DNA of 30,960 nt from Chara braunii (taxonomy: Eukaryota > Streptophyta > Charophyceae > Charales > Characeae), in the NCBI GenBank assembly GCA_003427395.1, contig BFEA01001246.1:44872-75831 (forward strand). Reading direction: 5' to 3'. The position numbers and the translations under genes were made by a program. Positions 26,635 to 30,960 of the stretch are shown piece by piece (the first letter of the stretch is position 1; each line of letters starts with the position of its first letter). The notes beneath the pieces were generated by a model. That model saw nothing but the letters and a program-made list of their open reading frames with translations. It had not been told where the DNA came from and did no database searches.

Positions 26635-28967
26635 TGTGCTGCTTTCCGGTCGGAGTGTTCTGGTTTGCGGAAAGGCCCGGGAAGAACAGCAAAGACGGGG
26701 TGTGCCAAGGATTTTTGGGAAAGTTGAGTGTGGGGACACAGACAGAACTGAGATCCCCCGTGTTGGTCCGACTTTAGTGAGAAAGGATCCGTCGCCGCAT
26801 GCGGGTTGAGGAAAGAAAAAAAAAGGCGCGCGCTGGGCTCACGGCGATGGGAAATTCAATCAAAAAAGTATCCCTGTACTTTCCAGCGAGCCGTTTGCCT
26901 ACGTTTCGAATGAAAGGGGGAGGGTACACACGTAGTATCCCTTTTTCGGATGAGGTCCCATCGGCGTTCACTACGCAGCTCCGAATCCGACGTGGAGGGC
27001 CTCAATCGGGTGGCTCTCTTCTTGTGTTCGTCCTCGTCACGTGTGCGGTAATGGAAGCCCTTGGCTTGGTAACGCTCAGTACGGCGACAGTCGCTGCACA
27101 GAGTGTTAGGCCAATGACGTGCCACTGCCGACCATGGGATGACGATCAACTCGATAAAGGGCAACAACAACGAATAAGGCGGAAAGTGTGTATGGACAAT
27201 GACGAATCCCACACCGACGAATCCGGAGCACCGGGTCTCTGGTGGAAAGTAATAACGCCCGCCGATCTTAGCGACAGCTTCTCGTACGTCCCACTCGCAT
27301 ACACGTGTCCTTTCCTCATTGTACGGGAAGGGGCACGGCGGGGATACGGGAAGTCGGCGCCCAGTCGGATTGGGGCAGTCGGTCCACATGGCAAAAGAAA
27401 AAGAAAAAAGGCAAGGCGCAAAATCCTTCATAATCATGCATCATTCATTCAACGCACTACTCATCAGGTCAACCAATCAACATCCCTATCATGCTTGCAC
27501 AAGTTCTGAGGCACAATCCACTTCATGCAAATATCAAGTGAGAGGAGAGAAATCACCATAGTCCATTCATTATAGCAGAAACATAACAGAAAGAAGGTGT
27601 GAGAGAGGAGAGACGTAGATCAGAAGAGAGAAGAAAGCAAAAGACAATTACACAAGAAAGTATGGTGATCTCGACGAGAAATTCCGGCTTAAATGCCGTG
27701 TGGACAGAACTCGCGCTCGAAGGCTAGACTCAAGGCAAAAGAAGCGCCTCCTCCATGAAATTCCACTGTGGCCCCAGGCCACGCATTCACTCAACTTCCG
27801 ATTACGATCCTTACATAGGCACTGACGATCCCTGCCATCACGTGCCACCCCTACCATACGATCGTCACCCCGACGACTTAGTCTCTGCACGGTCTTGCCC
27901 AGATCCCACAGTCCATCGGGCGATCCAGCGCACAGCCGGCAAGACTACAGTCAGCCCGTCAGGACTGTTCAACTCACACTTTCACATGTACCATCTAGCC
28001 ACTGCTTCCCGGAAGCAAGCCGATAAGTTAAGAGAGATATTTTTGGGCGCGCTTGCGGAATTTATAGTTGTGGAAGAGGAAATAGATGCTAGGAAGGATT
28101 AAGACTGAGGTGGGGAGGGTTAAGGGAAAGCTCGGGGATAATCGCCGGGGGAAAGCCATATCGATCCTTCGGACCCCAGTCGTAGCCAATCAGAATCGTC
28201 GTGTAACGGGAATTTCTTCTTACACGGCGCGTCTCCTTGGCTAGAGGGGAGGAGGAGGAAATCAACAGGGTATTTCGGCGCACGGGAGAAGAAGGGCGCG
28301 AAGGATAGTGTGAAACAAGACCAAGATTCAGACGATTAAGAAGGAGAAAAGGCGCGCGAGGCAAGGGAGAGATGGAAAACAATTACAGAGAGAGGAGCGT
28401 GAGCGCGAAGAAGAGAGTGTTGAAGGTAGCGAGGGAAGCGGGGAGGGGGAGCTCACATGCATGGCGCCGGCGCGAAGGCAAAAAGGGCACCGAAACAGTT
28501 AAACTTACAGCTCGTTCAGAGTCATACGTTATTTCAAAATTGAAAAGCACCATATCCGTGCGTAGAGTGAATGAGGGGAAAAAAAGTCCTATGCCTATTC
28601 AGATTCACACAAAAATTCCCTGAGTTTTCCAAGACGAAGTCGAGAACATTCATTCGCAAGAAAGGATACCTCAAGTCCTGCTTATCCCGAAATTCCTAAC
28701 TATCGCCCAAATTCCTAGCGCGCTTGTTAAGGCGCGCGTATTTCTCATGTATTCCCGAATTGCAAAAAGATAGAATTTCAAAAAGCGGCCCAAAATGACG
28801 AAAGTCCTGAGAGGGACAGGCCTCTCCGATCACGAACAATGCACATTAATCCATGGACACACAAAAAAGGGCCTCTTCGGCCAGTTTGCGAAAGACAACA
28901 AAAATTTGAAAAGAAGAGGGCGGGGGGGGGGGTAGAAGATGACGCAGGTTGAAGTTGGCACGTCACA
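26635..28967 (-). repeat. Diverged LTR of the A family (2.3 kb)
   Basis: It aligns along its length with 19577-22247: starts TGTGACG at 28967, ends CAGCACA at 26635, and keeps blocks such as GGGGTGTGCCAAGGATTT, GTGTGGGGACACAGAC and GGGCGCGCTTGCGGAATTTA in order. It is about 340 bp shorter than the copy in element A and clearly older or from another subfamily. By the relic on its left it was a 5' LTR on the minus strand whose internal part is deleted. No protein gene inside; the open frame 26799-27509 (+) is antisense to the LTR and has no domain features. Confidence 0.85.
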
Positions 28968-30230
28968 TGTCCATTCCTCCAATCGAGCTGCAATCTCGCC
29001 CTTTGAACCTCACACAAGGCACCACCGGTGTCAACCCTTGCCGTCCTTTCTCATCCTCCCTCTCCCTCCTCACGTTTTCATGTTACCCTTTTTTCCCCGT
29101 TTTTCCTTCTTATCTCACTCACTTATTATGAAGAGCCACATAACCAACTTCGAACTCGTGCCCACGACATCGGTAAGCGCGATAACGCAACGCTGTGCTA
29201 AGTCGCGCTAGCGCCCGGTTTTAGACCCGCTGGGATGACATCCACACCATGGTCTCGCCCGCACGGCTTCGTCGAAGTTGTTTCCCGCCGTTCCACCAGA
29301 TTTTCGTCACACGAATTTCCCCTCGCGTTTGATCGCCTGAGCGATCTCGCCCGCGCGAATCCGCCCCCACGAACTCCGAACAAGGGAGGCAAGCTCCGCC
29401 ATCGCTCCATGCTCGGTGGAGAAGCTCTCGCCACCACCCAGGCAACCTACATGCACCTCCAGCGCAGGCGCTCAAGAGGTGAGAAGCAGCCTCACCACGT
29501 GACAAGCCAACTTCAGCCATCAGCGAGAGACCGGTCTTTCACAATTCTTCCATCTCTCAGTGGCCACAGCTGACGCAGTCGCCTCATTGCACACACGCCC
29601 CCAAGAGGCCCCCAAGAGATAATTGTCCACCCTGCAACCAAGTTTGCCATCGAGGTAGACCAGGCTACCACTCACACAATGTAAGAAGAGGGTTAAACGT
29701 AAGCCGCTTCGAGCGGCCATGCCACTCTATTAACTCGAACTAACCAGTCACTCTAACACACTCCTCCCTCCTCCCTCACCCCGAACCCAAGCTCCAAGCT
29801 TCTTGACCGCCTGTCCCTCCGGGCCTCCACTAGTCCCACCAATACCTCCCGCGTGTCTACTCATATATCATCGACCTCACTTCCCCCACGTGACTCACGT
29901 CAACTGCATCCGTGAAAGCCCTCCCCACTCGCAGATATCTAACTTACCACGACTAACCCCTTTCCAAAACTCCTCCAACCGTAGTCACGCCTAAACCCCT
30001 CTCCCCCAACCTATCCCACTCAGCCCGATCCTCCCGCCCCGCCCTTTTAGTCCTTACACCTACCCAACGTCACCTGCAACACCCTTCATGAACCACCTTT
30101 CCACCGCCCTGCACCGAGTCGATCGTCCTACCATCAGCGGTTCCTCACGGATCCGCCCGCCCTCCTCTCTCCAATCCAGCCGCCAGCACAGTCTGAACTA
30201 GCGCACGCCTGAAGTCATTTTTTCGGGGAG
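28968..30230. other. Right flank without recognisable gene
   Basis: The open frame 29235-29573 (+, 112 codons) is Arg/Ser/Pro-rich and unlike any family I know; I do not call it a gene. From about 29740 to 30130 the plus strand is very poor in G and rich in C, with repeated CTCC and CCC words. Confidence 0.5.
29143..29216 (-). repeat. tRNA-like unit, minus strand
   Basis: On the minus strand, GCGACTTAGCACAGCG resembles an A box and CACGAGTTCGAAGTTGG a B box, with CGCGCTTACCGATGTCGTGG between them, much like an anticodon arm. The acceptor stem is not convincing. It is probably a SINE head or tRNA pseudogene. Confidence 0.4.
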
Positions 30231-30269
30231 TTATGGTCGTGAACGGCGCGGGGCGACGACCACAAGCAG

Positions 30270-30295
<26 letters not shown>
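30270..30295 (+). repeat. Poly-A run (26 bases)
   Basis: It follows a TGGTCGT/ACGACCA hairpin (30234-30262) on plus and could be the tail of a short retroposon ending there. The body is not identified. Confidence 0.9.
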
Positions 30296-30300
<5 letters not shown>

Positions 30301-30873
30301 TTGAAGTTGAGAAAAAGTCGGCGCGCGGTTTCCAATTCAGTCGCTTGTTGTTACAAAGAGGCGCTGCAGTTTTGTTTTTCTTTTGTTCTTTTTGGGGGAA
30401 AAAAAACAAAAAAAGTCATGCGGTGAACCTTGCAGCACAACATGGAAATATACATCGCAATCATTTTAGTTTTCCATGCGTGGCAGGGGCAGTGAAGTGA
30501 GGCACGAAATGTGGTGATACCTATAGCTTCGTTTTCGTTTTCTTTTTGCAGAGTAAAACAAAAAAACAAAAAACAAGAACGAAGCGAGGCCCACCCTGTA
30601 CTACCGGTAGGTTGAAGGTGAATTGCTAATATCGGTCTACCAGTCCCCAGACTTTACGACGTCGGGGGGACTAGTGGTTTAGATCCCGTAGTGAACCGGG
30701 TAGACAACTCACAAAGCATCACCTCGGCACATGACAAGTCAACGTGCCCTCTCTTCATCATGAACATGACGATACGGGAAAAAGGAAACACCCCAACAAC
30801 AGTCGAATCCGAGATAGGGATATGTCCCTGCGAGTGATCCACGAGAACAGCACCCGATCAGTGAGTGGCTGTG

Positions 30874-30951
30874 TTACCGCGTGTTCATTGAACGCGCGTT
30901 TCGCGTTCAGCCTTTGAACGCGGTGAGCGTGCGTTCAGTGAATGGCGGTAA
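30874..30951. other. Nested inverted repeat at the right edge
   Basis: The outer arms 30874-30895 and 30931-30951 (TTACCGC...TTCATTGAACGC against GCGTTCAGTGAA...CGGTAA) pair with few mismatches. Inside, CGCGTTCA (30902-30909) pairs with TGAACGCG around loop GCCTT. The word GAACGCG or CGCGTTC occurs five times in 80 bp. It may be the end of an element that continues beyond the window. Confidence 0.8.
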
Positions 30952-30960
30952 ACGCGTTTG

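Noticed and set aside
26799-27509. 236-codon open frame on the plus strand
   Set aside because: It is antisense to an A-family LTR, its counterpart in the 19577-22247 copy is not kept open, and it shows no domain.
29235-29573. 112-codon open frame on the plus strand
   Set aside because: Arg/Ser/Pro-rich, without recognisable features or a supported start; not enough to call a gene.

Overview
This window looks like nuclear DNA of a plant-lineage eukaryote, most likely a streptophyte (charophyte) alga; Chara is my guess, not a proof. The evidence is a Ty3/gypsy retrotransposon with a plant-type initiator-Met tRNA primer site, a U6 snRNA copy, tRNA-derived repeats, small Harbinger-type elements and almost no host coding sequence. 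I see no intact host protein gene. The window is a nest of transposable elements.

Element A (about 1-22247, minus strand) is one Ty3/gypsy retrotransposon. Read right to left it has: 5' LTR (22247-19577), primer binding site (19565-19553), Gag with a CCHC knuckle (19519-18334), protease (DTGS), linker, reverse transcriptase (YMDD), RNase H, a separate ORF joining a PHD-finger-like domain to a DDE integrase (4663-2948), two further unrecognised ORFs (2951-2469 and 2472-1417), and a 3' LTR that runs off the left edge (448-1). The last three ORFs are joined by ATGA stop/start overlaps. Gag and Pol carry several stops and frameshifts, so A is a decayed copy. ORF3 and ORF4 are still open.

Element B1 (5288-15696, 10.4 kb) sits inside the pol gene of A, between RT and RNase H. 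It is flanked by a 4-bp GCGT duplication and has TGTCGA...TCGACA ends, and the pol reading frame resumes exactly after it is removed. B1 shows no credible protein gene. It is full of short perfect hairpins. These include an array of eleven hairpins (11533-12513) in which a CCCTAGGGTTAGGG-type core is constant while the outer stem changes sequence but keeps pairing. It also carries four tRNA-like units, two of them followed by U6-like segments, and all ambiguous bases of the window. A second copy of the right end of B (B2, 22248-22533) lies next to the 5' LTR of A, so the nesting order is probably B2, then A inserted into it, then B1 inserted into A.

The right third (22534-30960) holds two Harbinger/Tourist-like MITEs with TTA or TAA duplications, a U6 snRNA copy, two large foldback elements, short tandem repeats, a second diverged LTR of the A family (26635-28967) and unassigned sequence with a tRNA-like unit and nested inverted repeats at the right edge.

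Best candidates for something new: the hairpin-dense non-coding element B with paired-stem variation; the PHD-integrase ORF and its ATGA-linked downstream ORFs; and the tRNA-U6 compound repeats.
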